Source of the DNA: Bacteriovoracaceae bacterium
GTDB taxonomy: Bacteria > Bdellovibrionota > Bacteriovoracia > Bacteriovoracales > Bacteriovoracaceae
Assembly: GCA_013141065.1 (NCBI GenBank)
Contig: JABFRR010000016.1
Location: forward strand, 188,147-252,146
Length of the DNA stretch: 64,000 bases
Reading direction: 5' to 3'
Below, piece after piece: positions 63,650 through 64,000 of this stretch; the first letter of the stretch is position 1; the number at the start of each line of letters is the position of its first letter. A model generated the notes under the pieces. That model saw only the letters and a program-made list of their open reading frames with translations. It searched no databases and was not told the origin of the DNA. The position numbers and the translations under genes are program-made.

Positions 63650-64000
63650 ATGGCCTCTAAATCAACTAGACAGAAATCTCCACCTACTGGTCGTCAAAAA
63701 GAATTAAAAGATTTTGCCCTCGGTGAGGCCCAAACGAATTATCCAACGACCTATTCTCCAAAGATTCTTGAAGCTTTCGATAATAAAAATCCTAGCTCTA
63801 AAGCTTGGACTACATTTATATGCACAGAATTCACATCACTTTGCCCTAAAACAGCTCAACCAGATTTTGCTAAAATTTTTATCAATTATATTGCCGATAA
63901 AAAAATGGTGGAATCAAAATCTCTTAAGTTGTATCTTTTCGGCTTTAGAAATCATGGTGACTTTCATGAGGACTGTGTACAAAAAATTTGTAATGACTTG
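63650..64000 (+). CDS. queF: NADPH-dependent 7-cyano-7-deazaguanine reductase QueF (partial, cut by window end)
   Basis: The first 117 residues of a queuosine-pathway QueF enzyme, which reduces preQ0 to preQ1 with NADPH. The pattern [16 protein letters not shown] with the active-site Cys and [19 protein letters not shown] is highly specific for the short unimodular QueF class. ATG 63650 is preferred because AAAGG lies seven bases upstream; an in-frame ATG at 63632 would add six residues. The 3' end is outside the window. Confidence 0.92.
   Translation, partial: MASKSTRQKSPPTGRQKELKDFALGEAQTNYPTTYSPKILEAFDNKNPSSKAWTTFICTEFTSLCPKTAQPDFAKIFINYIADKKMVESKSLKLYLFGFRNHGDFHEDCVQKICNDL

Noticed and set aside
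1-64000. rRNA and tRNA genes, prophage and restriction or defence islands
   Set aside because: No cloverleaf or rRNA segment and no phage or defence gene set was recognised; the only mobile element seen is the IS.

Overview
The window is a low-GC, densely packed bacterial chromosome segment with a Gram-negative envelope: Dpp-type periplasmic transport, FecR and beta-barrel-like outer-membrane proteins, and many signal peptides. Several traits together suggest a predatory or predator-related bacterium of the Bacteriovorax/Bdellovibrionota type. These are a complete lower mevalonate pathway with a type 2 IPP isomerase, a CdaA/YbbR/GlmM cluster, a SpoVR/DUF444/PrkA cluster, an ISC-style cysteine desulfurase behind an Rrf2 regulator, and several secreted hydrolases and peptidases. 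That placement is inference; there is no rRNA or tRNA in the window to confirm it.

Layout. 1-1178: end of a phosphonate-type ABC transporter (phnC tail, phnE). 1321-3632: a periplasmic amino-acid-type binding protein translationally coupled to a sensor kinase. 3812-9252: complete DppABCDF-like peptide importer, followed by a small membrane protein. 9858-16104 (minus): RpoH-like sigma factor, rpsO, pnp, dut, a small PHA-type protein, a long-tailed ferredoxin and a secreted lysophospholipase-like hydrolase; the pnp leader can form mutually exclusive structures that free or sequester its ribosome binding site. 16149-19284: two divergent unknown secreted proteins. 19298-25872 (minus): PrkA, DUF444, SpoVR and FecR, divergent from a PP2C phosphatase. 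26873-33407: M23 peptidase, SecA, an acidic YbjQ-like-domain protein and GlpD. 33390-36185: two related surface proteins. 36319-38588: small conserved protein, TrxB and a crotonase-fold protein.

38577-44036 (minus) is a five-gene mevalonate operon. 44085-47131 holds a divergent RsmI-type methyltransferase, a CheY-like regulator, a cysteine desulfurase and an Rrf2 regulator lacking Fe-S cysteines. 47528-53611 (minus) links a PilZ-like/GAF/degenerate AAA+ regulator to CdaA, YbbR, GlmM, PdxJ and TsaE. 53708-57611 holds an M14 peptidase, an ATP-grasp ligase and two secreted proteins. A complete IS element lies at 57655-59222. After it come a secreted hydrolase-like protein, an MBL-fold hydrolase, a ferrochelatase-MFS transporter fusion and the start of queF, which is cut by the window end.

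The most unusual items are the ferrochelatase-MFS fusion, the AAA+ regulator without a GAFTGA loop or intact Walker B that precedes the c-di-AMP cyclase, and the candidate RNA switch in front of pnp. Most genes are ordinary housekeeping or transport functions. Starts were adjusted by eye from Shine-Dalgarno sites, overlaps and signal peptides.
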